Source: Nonomuraea soli
Lineage (GTDB): Bacteria; Actinomycetota; Actinomycetes; Streptosporangiales; Streptosporangiaceae
Assembly (NCBI RefSeq): GCF_013761175.1
Contig: NZ_JACDUR010000005.1
Location: 1,002,262-1,066,261, forward strand
Length of the DNA stretch: 64,000 nt
Reading direction: 5' to 3'
Position 1 is the first letter of the stretch, and the number at the start of each line of letters is the position of its first letter. A program made the position numbers and the translations under genes. The notes beneath the pieces are model-generated. The model did no database searches, was not told where the DNA came from, and worked only from the letters and a program-made list of their open reading frames with translations. Below, piece after piece: positions 16,115-24,908 of the stretch.

Positions 16115-16485
16115 ACCGCCGCCACCGGCCGCCCGCGTTTCCGGGCGACGCTCACCGACCGGCCACACCCCGGCGACCGGCCAACCGCGCCCTGGCGACC
16201 GCCCCAGCCACGTCCTGGCGACCGCCCGACCGCGTCCTAGCGCCGGGCCAATCGCGTCCTGGCGACCGGCCTGGCCTGCTTTTGCGGCCGTCGTCCGGCC
16301 CTCCCTGCCCCGGCTGCCCGCCGTACGCTTCACGGCCCCGTACGGCACGCATGGGTCACCCCCGCCCGCCGCACGGGGCCGGGCTCCGTCCAGGGAGACG
16401 CCACGCCGGTGTGCGGGGCGGGCCGCCGTGACGCGCACATGAAGGAGCCGGCCGGGTGCGTCCCCGGCCGGCTCGTTTGGCTGGA
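16115..16485. other. Intergenic region with tandem and dispersed repeats
   Basis: About 370 bp without a gene. It holds four imperfect 22-23-bp tandem units of the form CGCGTCCTGGCGACCG starting near 16186, 16209, 16231 and 16253, and then a 98-bp element that recurs inverted at 36 kb. Open frames crossing it are GC artefacts. Confidence 0.6.
16338..16435 (+). repeat. 98-bp dispersed repeat, copy A
   Basis: Identical at 88 of 98 positions, without gaps, to the reverse complement of 35998-36095. The element begins CCGTACGGCA and ends GACGCG. Differences fall in all three codon phases, so it does not look like conserved coding DNA. Confidence 0.75.
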
Positions 16486-18006
16486 TCAGCCGGCCCCGGT
16501 CACCGCCGGAACCGATGCCGCCGAGCGGGAGGTGAGTGCCGCCGCCTGGTCGGGAATGCCGCCCAGGTTGAAGGCGTACCGCGCCACCGAGTCGGCGATG
16601 GCGTCGGAGTCGACGTCGAGCGCCGTCAGGTTGACGTTGGCGATCGTGTCGCAGGCCTGGTGGTAGCAGACGTCGTAGGCGACGCCGGCCGTACCGCCGA
16701 AGAGCGCGGCCTCCTCGGGCGTCTTGATGCCTTCGGCACCGGTGAAGATGCCGCCGGCCGGGATGCCGACCTCGATGAACGGCCCGTAGTCGGAGCGCCC
16801 GTCGAAGTCGGTGCCGACGGTGGCCAGCCCGCGGCTGGTGAAGAAGGAGGCGAGCCGCTGCTCGATCTGCGCCGATCCGGGCGGTCCCGCCGGGGAGCCG
16901 ACGGCGTCGGAGTCGTCGCCGTCGTAGAGCTTGTAGGCGAAGTTGGGCGAGGCCACCATGTCGAAGTTCAGGTAGAGCCTGATGCGCTCGCGCTGCGCCT
17001 CGGTCAGCCCTGCCACGTACTGGTCGGAGCCGAGCAGGCCGATCTCCTCGGCGGCCCAGAAGGCGTAGCGCACCTTGTGGCGGACCGGGAAGAGCTTCAT
17101 CTGGAGCGCGGTCTCCAGGATGGCGGCGCTGCCGGAGCCGTTGTCGTTGATGCCGGGTCCCTCGGTGACGCTGTCGAGGTGGGCGCCGACCATGACGACG
17201 TTGTTCGGGTCGCCGAAGCGGGTCTCGGCGATCACGTTGTGGTCGGTGCCGAGCTGCAGGTTGGCGTCGACCTTGAGGCGCACGCTGGTGCCGGGGGCGG
17301 CCAGCTCGTTGCCGACGGCGAAGCTGGCGAAGACCATGGGCACGCCGGCGCGCCATTCGCCGATGTTGAGCGGGAAGGCATCGGTGCGTCCCGGCTGGCC
17401 CTCGTTGAAGACGATGACGCCCGAGGCGCCCGCGGCGCTGGCGTTGAGGATCTTCTGGACGAAGGAGCAGGTGCCGCGCTGGATGAGCGCGATGCGGCCG
17501 GCGACGAAGCCCGCGAAGTCGGACGTCTCGCAGCCGCTGGTGGAGGTGGGCGTCGGGGTGGGCGGCAGGGTGAGGTCGACTCCCTGGACCTGCGCGGTCA
17601 CGTCACCGGAGGGTGAGGGCTCGAAGGTGAAGAACTCGGTGTTCGGCACGTACGACTTGGGGGCCGGGGCGGTCCTGTCCAGTAGGGGCGGGCTGTTCTC
17701 GGTCCAGCTCTCCACGAAGTTGATGGGGTTGAGCGTGACCTTGTAGCCCGCCTTGCGTAACTTGTCGGCCACGTAGTCTCGTGAGGCGTCGTAACCGGGT
17801 GAACCGGCGGCGCGGTTGCCGCCGTTGGCGTTCGCGATGGCCTGGAAGGCGTCCAGGTGCTTCTTGACGTTCGAGCCCTTGACCTGCTTCACCAGCAGTT
17901 GGGCGAAGGCGTCGTCGATGGGTCCGGCGTGGGCCGGGGTGACCATGGTGAGAGGTAGGACGAGTGCCGCGACCAGGGTTGCCGCGCGGCGTAGGTGAGT
18001 GCGCAT
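16486..18006 (-). CDS. Secreted M28-family zinc aminopeptidase with PA domain
   Basis: 506 residues with signal peptide MRTHLRRAATLVAALVLPLT (cleavage near AHA-GP). A PA domain covers about residues 130-240 (GFVAGRIALIQRGTCSFVQK). The catalytic domain has Zn ligands in VGAHLDSV and GINDNGSGSAA, the general base in WAAEEIGLLG, LNFDMVAS and the last His in VCYHQACD. Related to Streptomyces aminopeptidase and vacuolar aminopeptidase Y. Expected to trim extracellular peptides, complementing the endoproteases at the left end. GGAGAG ribosome site before the ATG. Confidence 0.93.
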   Translation of the reverse strand: MRTHLRRAATLVAALVLPLTMVTPAHAGPIDDAFAQLLVKQVKGSNVKKHLDAFQAIANANGGNRAAGSPGYDASRDYVADKLRKAGYKVTLNPINFVESWTENSPPLLDRTAPAPKSYVPNTEFFTFEPSPSGDVTAQVQGVDLTLPPTPTPTSTSGCETSDFAGFVAGRIALIQRGTCSFVQKILNASAAGASGVIVFNEGQPGRTDAFPLNIGEWRAGVPMVFASFAVGNELAAPGTSVRLKVDANLQLGTDHNVIAETRFGDPNNVVMVGAHLDSVTEGPGINDNGSGSAAILETALQMKLFPVRHKVRYAFWAAEEIGLLGSDQYVAGLTEAQRERIRLYLNFDMVASPNFAYKLYDGDDSDAVGSPAGPPGSAQIEQRLASFFTSRGLATVGTDFDGRSDYGPFIEVGIPAGGIFTGAEGIKTPEEAALFGGTAGVAYDVCYHQACDTIANVNLTALDVDSDAIADSVARYAFNLGGIPDQAAALTSRSAASVPAVTGAG

Positions 18007-18138
18007 TCGACTCTCCGGAGGATGGATGGCAGGTGTTTCCCGCGGGTGGCGCACATCGGAACCTAACCTGACGGCGCCCGTCCGCCTATGGCATGGTCTG
18101 CCACCGTTGAACGGAGCGTGGCGGGGTAAGGGGCACTC

Positions 18139-18522
18139 ATGTCCCGGCTGACCCTGACCGGCGTCAACATCGGCGCGCCGGATCCGCATGCACTGGCCGC
18201 CTTCTATGCCGCCCTGCTCGGCTGGGAGATCTCCCGGGAGGAGGAGCACGACGTCTATCTGAGCCCGCCCGACGGCGGGCCGCGGACCCTGTCGTTCCAG
18301 CGGGAGGAGGGTTTCCGGCCGCCGGTCTGGCCGGCGCGGCCGGGAGGGCAGCAGATGATGATGCATCTGGAGGTCATGGTCGACGACCTGGAGGCCGCCG
18401 TCGCCCGCGCGGTGTCGCTGGGTGCGACGGTGGCGGACTTCCAGCCGCAGGACGACGTCAGGGTGTGCCTGGATCCGGCCGGCCATCCCTTCTGCCTCTG
18501 GCTCGGCGAGCTCAGCGCCTGA
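18139..18522 (+). CDS. VOC-superfamily (glyoxalase-like) protein
   Basis: 127 residues: LTGVNIGAPDPHALAAFYAA, DVYLSPPDGGPRTLSFQRE, MMMHLEVMVDDLEAAVARA and FCLWLGELS form the paired beta-alpha-beta-beta-beta modules of the vicinal-oxygen-chelate fold. Substrate unknown. Its last 11 bases overlap the 3' end of the converging hydrolase gene. Confidence 0.85.
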   Translation: MSRLTLTGVNIGAPDPHALAAFYAALLGWEISREEEHDVYLSPPDGGPRTLSFQREEGFRPPVWPARPGGQQMMMHLEVMVDDLEAAVARAVSLGATVADFQPQDDVRVCLDPAGHPFCLWLGELSA

Positions 18523-19564
18523 AGACGGCTCCGTAGAGGTCCTCGAAGGTGGCGACGAAGTCGTTCCAGTCGCCGTTGAGGTTGCTCACCAGCACGTGGG
18601 TGGCTCGCCTGTCGCCCATGGCGTAGGTCGTGGAGCCCTGGATGTAGCCGCCGCCTCCCCAGAGCGTCAGACCGGAGGGGAGGGTCTGGCAGTAGACGCC
18701 GAGACCGTAGCGGGTGGCGGGGACCCAGTCGGCGGTCTCGACGGTGGTGAACATCTCCTTCTGGCCGGCCGGGGAGAGCAGGTCGCCGCGCAGCAGGGCG
18801 GTGAGGAAACGGTGCAGGTCCGAGGTGGTCGAGATCATGCCGCCCGCGGCTCCGGCCCAGCTCTGGTCGACCTCGGTCACATCGTGGATCTCGGCCGGCG
18901 CGCCGTGCTCGGTGAACTTCGAGTAGTGGCGGGCGTGCGGGGCGCGGACGCCGTGGTCGTCCGCGCCGGGGAGGTAGGTGCCCTTCAGGCCCAGGGGCCG
19001 GGCGATGTGACGGTCGATCTCGGCGGCGAGCGTGCTGCCCGTGGCCTTCTCCACGATCATGCCGGCGAGGGTGTAGTTGACCTTGGAGTAGATGAAGCGG
19101 GTGCCGGGCTCCAGGGGGCTCGGCGGCTCCTGGCCGGGCAGGGCGTCGGGCAGGCCGCTGGTGTGGTTGAGCAGCTGCCTGATGTCGATCTTCGCGCTGT
19201 CGGCGCCGAAGTACTCCTCGGCGACGCCGGGCAGCCACTGGGCGAGGGTGTCGTCGAGGGAGAGCGCGCCTTCGTCCGCCAGCCGTACGACGACCACGCC
19301 GACGAAGGCCTTGGTGAAGCTGCCGATGCGGAAGTGCTCGTCCTGGCGGCGGGCCGCTCCGGAGGCCAGGTCGGCGACGCCTGCCGTACCGAACCACGGC
19401 CGTGAGTGGCCGTGTCTGAGCTCGGCGACGATGCCGGGGCCCCTGCCGTCTGCCACGGCCCACTCGAGGGCGCGCTGGACGGGACTGGGGCCGGGAGGTC
19501 CGGTCATGGTGACGGCGGTCAGGGCGAGGCCGAGCAGGCCGGCGTGAACGCGGAAGGGAGACAT
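18512..19564 (-). CDS. Exported class C beta-lactamase-like serine hydrolase
   Basis: 350 residues with signal-like N-terminus MSPFRVHAGLLGLALTAVTM. Ser-x-x-Lys appears in RIGSFTKAFVG, the Tyr motif in YSKVNYTLAGM (YxN form YSKVNY), and a terminal WGGGGYIQG replaces HTG. This is the D-alanyl-D-alanine carboxypeptidase/esterase branch. A 10-bp-arm palindrome overlapping its promoter region suggests specific control. Substrate unknown. Confidence 0.87.
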   Translation of the reverse strand: MSPFRVHAGLLGLALTAVTMTGPPGPSPVQRALEWAVADGRGPGIVAELRHGHSRPWFGTAGVADLASGAARRQDEHFRIGSFTKAFVGVVVVRLADEGALSLDDTLAQWLPGVAEEYFGADSAKIDIRQLLNHTSGLPDALPGQEPPSPLEPGTRFIYSKVNYTLAGMIVEKATGSTLAAEIDRHIARPLGLKGTYLPGADDHGVRAPHARHYSKFTEHGAPAEIHDVTEVDQSWAGAAGGMISTTSDLHRFLTALLRGDLLSPAGQKEMFTTVETADWVPATRYGLGVYCQTLPSGLTLWGGGGYIQGSTTYAMGDRRATHVLVSNLNGDWNDFVATFEDLYGAVFRR

Positions 19565-19576
19565 GAAGCAACCGTA

Positions 19577-19601
19577 GTTGACTAATCTGAAATTAGTCAA
19601 C
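19577..19601. promoter_or_regulatory. Perfect palindromic operator upstream of the serine hydrolase
   Basis: Arms GTTGACTAAT (19577-19586) and ATTAGTCAAC (19592-19601) flank a 5-bp centre. It is AT-rich in a GC-rich genome and lies 12 bases upstream of the hydrolase start. The shape fits a MarR/PadR or TetR site; no such regulator gene is adjacent. Confidence 0.6.
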
Positions 19602-19663
19602 CGGAGTTGCTAACACGGGGAGGTGTCCCACCTTCGCCGCCCATCAGCGGATACCCTGGCCAT

Positions 19664-20605
19664 ATGCGGGCAATGCTCCTGGTCAACCCCAAGGCGACCA
19701 CGACGAACCGCCGCACGCGCGATGTGCTCATCAGGGCCCTCGGCGCGGCGGTGGAGCTGACGGTCGAGGAGACCGCCTATCGCGGCCACGCGGCGGCTCT
19801 GGCCAGTACGGCCCACGCCAAGGGCTTCGAGCTGGTGGCGGTCCTGGGTGGCGACGGCACGATCAACGAGACGATCAACGGGTTGCTCAACCCCGCGAAC
19901 GGTGACGCTGCGCGACCGTCACTGGCCGTGATCCCCGGCGGCAGCGCGAACGTGTTCGCCAGGGCGCTCGGCCTGCCGAACGACCCGACGGAGGCCACGG
20001 GCGCGGTCCTGGAGGCGCTGCAGGCCGGGCGCAGCCGTACTGTCGGGCTGGGTGAGGCGGTGTGGGAGGGCGGCAGCCGCTACTTCACCTTCTGTGCGGG
20101 CATGGGCTATGACGCGGAGGTCATCAGGGCCGTGGAGGGCCTGCGCGGCGCCGGGCGAAAGGCCACTCCTGCCCGATATGTGAACACGGCGTTGCGCCAC
20201 TATCTCCAGACCGACAAACGACACGCGGCGCTCACGATCACCGGTCCGGGTATCCCGGCCGCGACCCACGTCTTCATGGCGATCATCACCAACACCTCTC
20301 CGTGGACCTACCTCGGAGGCAGGCCGGTCACGCCGACCCCGTGGTCGAGCTTCGAGACCGGGCTCGACCTGCTGGGGATGCGGCGTATGGGCATGTTCAC
20401 CATGGCCGGCCTGATCCGCCAGCTGCTCGACCAGGGCCGCGAGAACTGGCCCAAGGGGCGGCACCTCGTGCAGCTCCACGACGAGGCCGAGTTCACGCTG
20501 AAGGCCGAGCGTCCGGTGGCGTTCCAGCTCGACGGCGACTACCTCGGCGAGCGCGAATGGGTGACTTTCCGGTCTATCCCGAACGCGTTACAAGTTTTGG
20601 TCTAG
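19664..20605 (+). CDS. Diacylglycerol/lipid kinase family protein
   Basis: 313 residues. The N-terminal catalytic domain starts MRAMLLVNPKATTTNRR and has the nucleotide-binding VLGGDGTINETINGLL and PGGSANVFARALGLP; the C-terminal beta-sandwich ends in FQLDGDYLGEREWVTF. Bacterial DagK/LCB5-like enzymes phosphorylate diacylglycerol or related lipids at the membrane. Monocistronic in appearance. Confidence 0.92.
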   Translation: MRAMLLVNPKATTTNRRTRDVLIRALGAAVELTVEETAYRGHAAALASTAHAKGFELVAVLGGDGTINETINGLLNPANGDAARPSLAVIPGGSANVFARALGLPNDPTEATGAVLEALQAGRSRTVGLGEAVWEGGSRYFTFCAGMGYDAEVIRAVEGLRGAGRKATPARYVNTALRHYLQTDKRHAALTITGPGIPAATHVFMAIITNTSPWTYLGGRPVTPTPWSSFETGLDLLGMRRMGMFTMAGLIRQLLDQGRENWPKGRHLVQLHDEAEFTLKAERPVAFQLDGDYLGEREWVTFRSIPNALQVLV

Positions 20606-20879
20606 CTGGTTACATTCGGTCATTGTGTGACGCATCCGACATCCATATCCACCAAAACTTCCCTTCAACCCCCTTGCGTGCACTCAGCGTGGCTGAAAGG
20701 CTCAACCTGACATCGGAACGTAGGACCTTTAACGAACCCCTCGAGGACCTGCGGGATCGTCAGCGGACAACCCCGGATCAACCTGATTCGGGCCACTGTT
20801 CGGGCTCGTTAGTGAAAGTCTTCACAAAGTAGTAAGCCGCACGGAGTCAACCAAGACTCCTCTACTAAGGAGTGGACGC
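20606..20879. promoter_or_regulatory. Long upstream region of whiB1-like gene
   Basis: Some 270 bp with no gene. TGTGACGCATCCGACA (20626-20641) resembles a CRP site with one perfect and one degenerate half. This is notable because mycobacterial whiB1 is known to be CRP-controlled. An AT-richer stretch with AAAGTAGTAAG precedes the ribosome site AAGGAG (20868-20873). Confidence 0.35.
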
Positions 20880-21134
20880 ATGGACTGGCGCCACCGAGCT
20901 GCCTGCCGTGACGTGGACCCCGAGCTGTTCTTCCCGATCGGCAACACGGGTCCCGCTCTGATGCAGATCGAAGAGGCCAAGCAGGTCTGCAACTCCTGCG
21001 CGGTCGTCGACGGCTGCCTGAAGTGGGCGCTGGAGTCCGGTCAGGACGCCGGCGTCTGGGGTGGGCTCAGCGAGGACGAGCGTCGCGCTCTCAAGCGCCG
21101 CAACGCCCGCGCCCGCGCACGCGCCATCTTCTAA
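20880..21134 (+). CDS. whiB1: WhiB-family iron-sulfur regulator (WhiB1/WblE type)
   Basis: 84 residues, the size of WhiB1/WblE. Four cluster ligands Cys9, Cys37, Cys40 and Cys46 (CNSC spacing), then the turn GVWGGLSEDERRAL and basic tail RRNARARARAIF. WhiB1 is a nitric-oxide-sensitive [4Fe-4S] protein that binds the primary sigma factor and is essential in mycobacteria. The adjacent pdtaS gene gives the same synteny as in Mycobacterium, which supports the assignment. Confidence 0.93.
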   Translation: MDWRHRAACRDVDPELFFPIGNTGPALMQIEEAKQVCNSCAVVDGCLKWALESGQDAGVWGGLSEDERRALKRRNARARARAIF

Positions 21135-21164
21135 AACCCGCTTTCACGCGGCTGGGACTCGCTT

Positions 21165-22685
21165 TCACGCGGCCGGCAAAGGGATCGACAGCGTCACCTC
21201 GGTCCCGCCGCCGTCGCGCGGTTCGATCGAGAGCTTGCCGGACAGCTCACCCTCGACCAGGGTGCGCACGATCTGCAAGCCGAGGCTCGTGGATTTGTCG
21301 AGGTCGAAGTCCTCAGGCAGACCGCGCCCGTCGTCCCGCACGATCACGGTGAGCCGCTCACGCCGGTCCGGCCGGTGCTCGAAATGCTGGGCGTCGACCA
21401 CGACCTCCAGCCGCTTGGGCCGCCCGTGCTGCAGCGCGTTCTGCAGCAACTCGGTGAGCGCCATGGCCAGCGGTGTGGCGATCAGCGAGGGCATGATCCC
21501 GAAGGTGCCCGTCCGCCTGGGCGTGACCGCCACCTCGGGCGCCGACACCTCGCCCGCCATGGCGATGACACGGTCGGCGATGTCGTCGAAGTCGACGAAC
21601 TCCTCGGGCGCGTGCGACAGGGTCTCGTGCACGATCGCGATGGAGCCCACGCGGCGCACGGCCTCCTCCAGCGCCTCACGCCCTTCCGGCACCTGCAGCC
21701 GCCGCGCCTGCAGCCGCAGCAGCGCGGCCACCGTCTGCAGGTTGTTCTTGACCCGGTGGTGGATCTCGCGGATCGTCGCGTCCTTGGTCATCAGTTCGCG
21801 CTCGCGCCGCCGCAGCTCGGTCACGTCACGCAGCAGCACCAGCGCCCCGATGCGCCCGCCGCCCACGATCAGCGGGATCGCGCGCAGCTGCACGATCGTG
21901 CCGCCCGACTCGACCTCGGTCTCCTTGGCCGCGCGACCGCTGGCCACGATCATCAGGTCCTCGTTGATCGGCTCATCGGAGTAGCAGAGCGTGGCGGTCA
22001 GCCGCCCCAGCTCCGCGCCGACCAGATCGGCGTGCAGGCCCAGCCTCCGGTAGGCCGACAGGGCGTTCGGCGAGGCGTAGGTGACCCGTCCGGCCCGGTC
22101 GAGGCGCAGCAGGCCGTCGCCGACGCGCGGGGAGCGCACCAGGATGGCCGGCTCGCCCGAGAAGGGGAACCGGCCTTCCGCGACCATCTGGGCAAGGTCG
22201 GAGGCGCTCTGCAGGTAGGTGAGCTCCAGCCTCGACGGCGTGCGCGCCGACGACAGGTTCGTCGAGCGCTGGATGACGCCGAGGAAGTGACCTTCCGCGT
22301 GTCGGACCGGGATGGTCTCCTCGCGCACCGGAACGCCGGTGGACCAGTCGGGGTCGCCCTCGCGGCAGATGCGGCGCTCGCTCCAGGCGGTGTCGATCAG
22401 CTCGCGCTGCCCGCGGTGGACCATGGAGCCCACGATGTCGTCGTGATAGACGGTCGGGCCGGTCGTCGGGCGCATCTGCGCGATCGCCACCCAGCCCTCG
22501 GGCTCGTCGACGCTCTCGCCGCCGACGGTGCGCCGCTGCGTGCCGGGCAACGGCGCCCACAGGATGAGGTCGGCGAACGACAGGTCGGCGAGCAGCTGCC
22601 AGTCGGAGACGAGGGTGTGGAGCCACTCGATGTCCGCGTCGGACAGCTTCGTGTGGCGGACCGCGAGGTCGCTGAGAGTCGGCAC
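21165..22685 (-). CDS. pdtaS: Sensor histidine kinase PdtaS
   Basis: 506 residues from GTG (MPTLSDLAVRHTKLSDADIE). An N-terminal GAF-like domain and a central PAS domain (RVGDGLLRLDRAGRVTYASP) precede a HisKA_2 dimerisation motif, EIHHRVKNNLQTVAALLRLQ, and HATPase motifs LTELLQNALQHG and VIRDDGRGLPEDF. No membrane segment, so cytosolic. PdtaS phosphorylates the RNA-binding antiterminator PdtaR, which is not in this window. In mycobacteria the pair senses copper/NO and low nutrients. Converges with whiB1. Confidence 0.92.
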   Translation of the reverse strand: MPTLSDLAVRHTKLSDADIEWLHTLVSDWQLLADLSFADLILWAPLPGTQRRTVGGESVDEPEGWVAIAQMRPTTGPTVYHDDIVGSMVHRGQRELIDTAWSERRICREGDPDWSTGVPVREETIPVRHAEGHFLGVIQRSTNLSSARTPSRLELTYLQSASDLAQMVAEGRFPFSGEPAILVRSPRVGDGLLRLDRAGRVTYASPNALSAYRRLGLHADLVGAELGRLTATLCYSDEPINEDLMIVASGRAAKETEVESGGTIVQLRAIPLIVGGGRIGALVLLRDVTELRRRERELMTKDATIREIHHRVKNNLQTVAALLRLQARRLQVPEGREALEEAVRRVGSIAIVHETLSHAPEEFVDFDDIADRVIAMAGEVSAPEVAVTPRRTGTFGIMPSLIATPLAMALTELLQNALQHGRPKRLEVVVDAQHFEHRPDRRERLTVIVRDDGRGLPEDFDLDKSTSLGLQIVRTLVEGELSGKLSIEPRDGGGTEVTLSIPLPAA

Positions 22686-22816
22686 GAGTGCATGATGCGT
22701 GGTCCGGGGCCCGTTCTCCAAACCGGGGCCACCCGTCGCCCCCGAAGCCGCACCGTTATCCACAGGGCGGGCCGCGCTGCTGTCACCGGCCGGTGCCCGC
22801 CTGGCAAGATGCGTCC

Positions 22817-23947
22817 ATGCTCGACAGATTCCGTACGGCTGCCGCCGACCGCCGGGCGGCCGGCCTCAGGCGCACGCTCTGGTCGCGCGGCCCCGACTTC
22901 GACGGCCTGCTGGATCTGGCCTCCAACGACTACCTGGGGCTGGCGCGCGATCCCCGGCTCGTCGAGGCCGCCGTCGCGGCCACCCGCCGGTGGGGCACCG
23001 GCTCGACCGGCTCGCGCCTCGTGACGGGCACCACCTCGCTCCACACCGAGCTCGAGCGCGCCCTGGCCGACTTCTGCCAGGCTCCGGGCGCCCTGGTCTT
23101 CTCCTCCGGCTACCTGGCCAATCTCGCCGCCGTCGCGACCCTGGGCCGCGGCGCCGTGGTGATCTCCGACGCGGGCAACCACGCCTCGATCGTCGACGCC
23201 TGCCGCCTGTCGCGTGCCCGGGTCGTCGTGACGCCTCACAAGGATCTCCCGGCGATGGAGAAGGCGCTGGCCAACCGCCACGAGGAGCACGCCGTGCTGG
23301 TCACGGACGCCGTGTTTTCCGTCGATGGGGATATGGCCGATATTTCCGCCATGTCGGCTCTAGCCGTACGGCACGGCGCCCTGCTCATCGTGGACGAGGC
23401 GCACTCTCTCGGCGTCGTCGGCCAACAAGGACAGGGCACGGTGCACTCAAGCGGCCTCTTCCGGGAATCTCACATTGTGAGAACCATCACACTGTCCAAA
23501 TCGCTCGGCTCCCAGGGCGGAGCCGTGCTGGGAGCACCGGAGGTGATCGAGACGCTGATCGACACCGGTCGTTCGTTCATCTTCGACACCGGCCTGGCAC
23601 CGGGTCCGGTGGCGGCCGCACTCACAGCGGTGGATATCCTACGAAACCAGCCCGACCTGCCGGGATTTGCCCGCGCCAGGGCGAGCGAGCTGGCCGCCAC
23701 GGCCCGCGAGCTCGGCCTGGAGACCAACCACCCGGCCGGTGCGGTCGTCCCCGTGGTGCTCGGCGCGCCGGAAGCGGCGCTCGGCGCCGCTGCCACCTGT
23801 GCGGCGCACGGAGTGCGCGTCGGATGTTTCCGTCCGCCCTCGGTGCCCGACGGTCGCTCTTGCCTGCGGTTGACCGCACGGGCCAATCTGAGTTCCGATG
23901 ATCTCGCGGTGATCAGACACGCCCTCACCGCTGTGGCAGAAAGCTAG
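22817..23947 (+). CDS. bioF: 8-amino-7-oxononanoate synthase
   Basis: 376 residues; condenses pimeloyl-thioester with alanine in biotin synthesis. PLP enzyme of the alpha-oxoamine synthase family: LASNDYLGLA, GTGSTGSRLVTGTTSLHTEL (partial), LIVDEAHSLGVVG and the Schiff-base Lys in TITLSKSLGSQGG. ATG start after a short gap from divergent pdtaS. A GntR gene follows 7 bases after its stop, suggesting joint transcription. Confidence 0.95.
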   Translation: MLDRFRTAAADRRAAGLRRTLWSRGPDFDGLLDLASNDYLGLARDPRLVEAAVAATRRWGTGSTGSRLVTGTTSLHTELERALADFCQAPGALVFSSGYLANLAAVATLGRGAVVISDAGNHASIVDACRLSRARVVVTPHKDLPAMEKALANRHEEHAVLVTDAVFSVDGDMADISAMSALAVRHGALLIVDEAHSLGVVGQQGQGTVHSSGLFRESHIVRTITLSKSLGSQGGAVLGAPEVIETLIDTGRSFIFDTGLAPGPVAAALTAVDILRNQPDLPGFARARASELAATARELGLETNHPAGAVVPVVLGAPEAALGAAATCAAHGVRVGCFRPPSVPDGRSCLRLTARANLSSDDLAVIRHALTAVAES

Positions 23948-23954
23948 GTGGGAC

Positions 23955-24674
23955 GTGGTCGAAGAGGGCCCTCGCGTACCGAAGTACTACGACGTCAAAC
24001 GCAGTCTCCTTGAGCTCACCAAGAGCTTGCCCGCGGGCGCCGCCCTGCCGCCGGAGCGCACCCTCGCCGTGCGCTTCGAGACCTCGCGCACGACCGTCCG
24101 CCAGGCCCTGTCCGAGCTCGTCGTCGAGGGCCGGCTGCTGCGCATCCAGGGCAAGGGCACCTTCGTCGCCCAGCCCAAGGTCGCCCAGGTGCTGCAGTTG
24201 AGCTCCTACATCGGCGACCTGCGCAACGCCGGGCTCGAACCCGACACCAAGATCCTGGAGATCGGCTACATCTCCGCCGACGAGCCACTGGCCCGCCGCC
24301 TGGCGATCAACCCGGGCGGGCGCGTGCTGCGCATCCACCGGCTGCGCCTGGCCAACGGGGAGCCGGTCTCGATCGACACCACCCACCTGTCGGCCCGCCG
24401 GTTCCCACGGCTGCGGCGGGAGCTGGAGGTGCACTCCTCGCTGTACGAGACGCTGCACAACGCCTACAACGTGCGGCTGACGGATGCCGAGGAGATCATC
24501 GAGACAGTCCTCGCGACGCCGTACGACGCTCAGATGCTGGGGGTTGACGTGGGGTTGCCGATGTTGCTGCTGACGCGGCACGCCTTCGACGCGGACGGCA
24601 ATCCGGTGGAGTGGGCTCAGTCGTTGTACCGAGGGGACCGCTACAAGTTCGTCACCCGCCTGCGCAGGCCCTAA
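23955..24674 (+). CDS. GntR-family regulator, HutC/UTRA type
   Basis: 239 residues from GTG. The winged helix (ALPPERTLAVRFETSRTTVR, LSELVVEGRLLRIQGKGTFV) is followed by a UTRA effector domain (RVLRIHRLRLANGEPVSIDT, SLYETLHNAYNVRLTDAEEI, RYKFVTRLRR). The fold matches DasR/HutC regulators of sugar or amino-sugar use. Its place between bioF and bioD invites a role in biotin control, but UTRA effectors are usually sugars or amino acids, so this is only a positional guess. Confidence 0.9.
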   Translation: MVEEGPRVPKYYDVKRSLLELTKSLPAGAALPPERTLAVRFETSRTTVRQALSELVVEGRLLRIQGKGTFVAQPKVAQVLQLSSYIGDLRNAGLEPDTKILEIGYISADEPLARRLAINPGGRVLRIHRLRLANGEPVSIDTTHLSARRFPRLRRELEVHSSLYETLHNAYNVRLTDAEEIIETVLATPYDAQMLGVDVGLPMLLLTRHAFDADGNPVEWAQSLYRGDRYKFVTRLRRP

Positions 24675-24696
24675 CCCCCGGCGCCCGTCGGCACGT

Positions 24697-24850
24697 CGGC
24701 ACGTCGACCCTCGGCACGTCGACCCTCGGCACGTCGACCCTCGGCACGTCGACCCTCGGCACGTCGACCCTCGGCACGTCGACCCTCGGCACGTGGGCCC
24801 GTCGACACGTGGGCCCATCGACACGTGGGCCCATCGACACGTGGGCCCAT
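24697..24850. repeat. Two adjacent minisatellites upstream of bioD
   Basis: Six exact head-to-tail copies of the 15-bp unit CGGCACGTCGACCCT (24697-24786), then four 16-bp units of the form CGACACGTGGGCCCAT (24787-24850; the first unit differs at two positions). A 9-bp GGGCTGCAG run follows at about 24866-24908. Confidence 0.9.
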
Positions 24851-24908
24851 CGGCACCCGGCACCTCGGGGCTGCGGGGCTGCAGGGCTGCAGGGCTGCAG
24901 GGCTGCGA

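Noticed and set aside
24697..24850. CRISPR array
   Set aside because: The units are directly adjacent with no unique spacers; this is a minisatellite.
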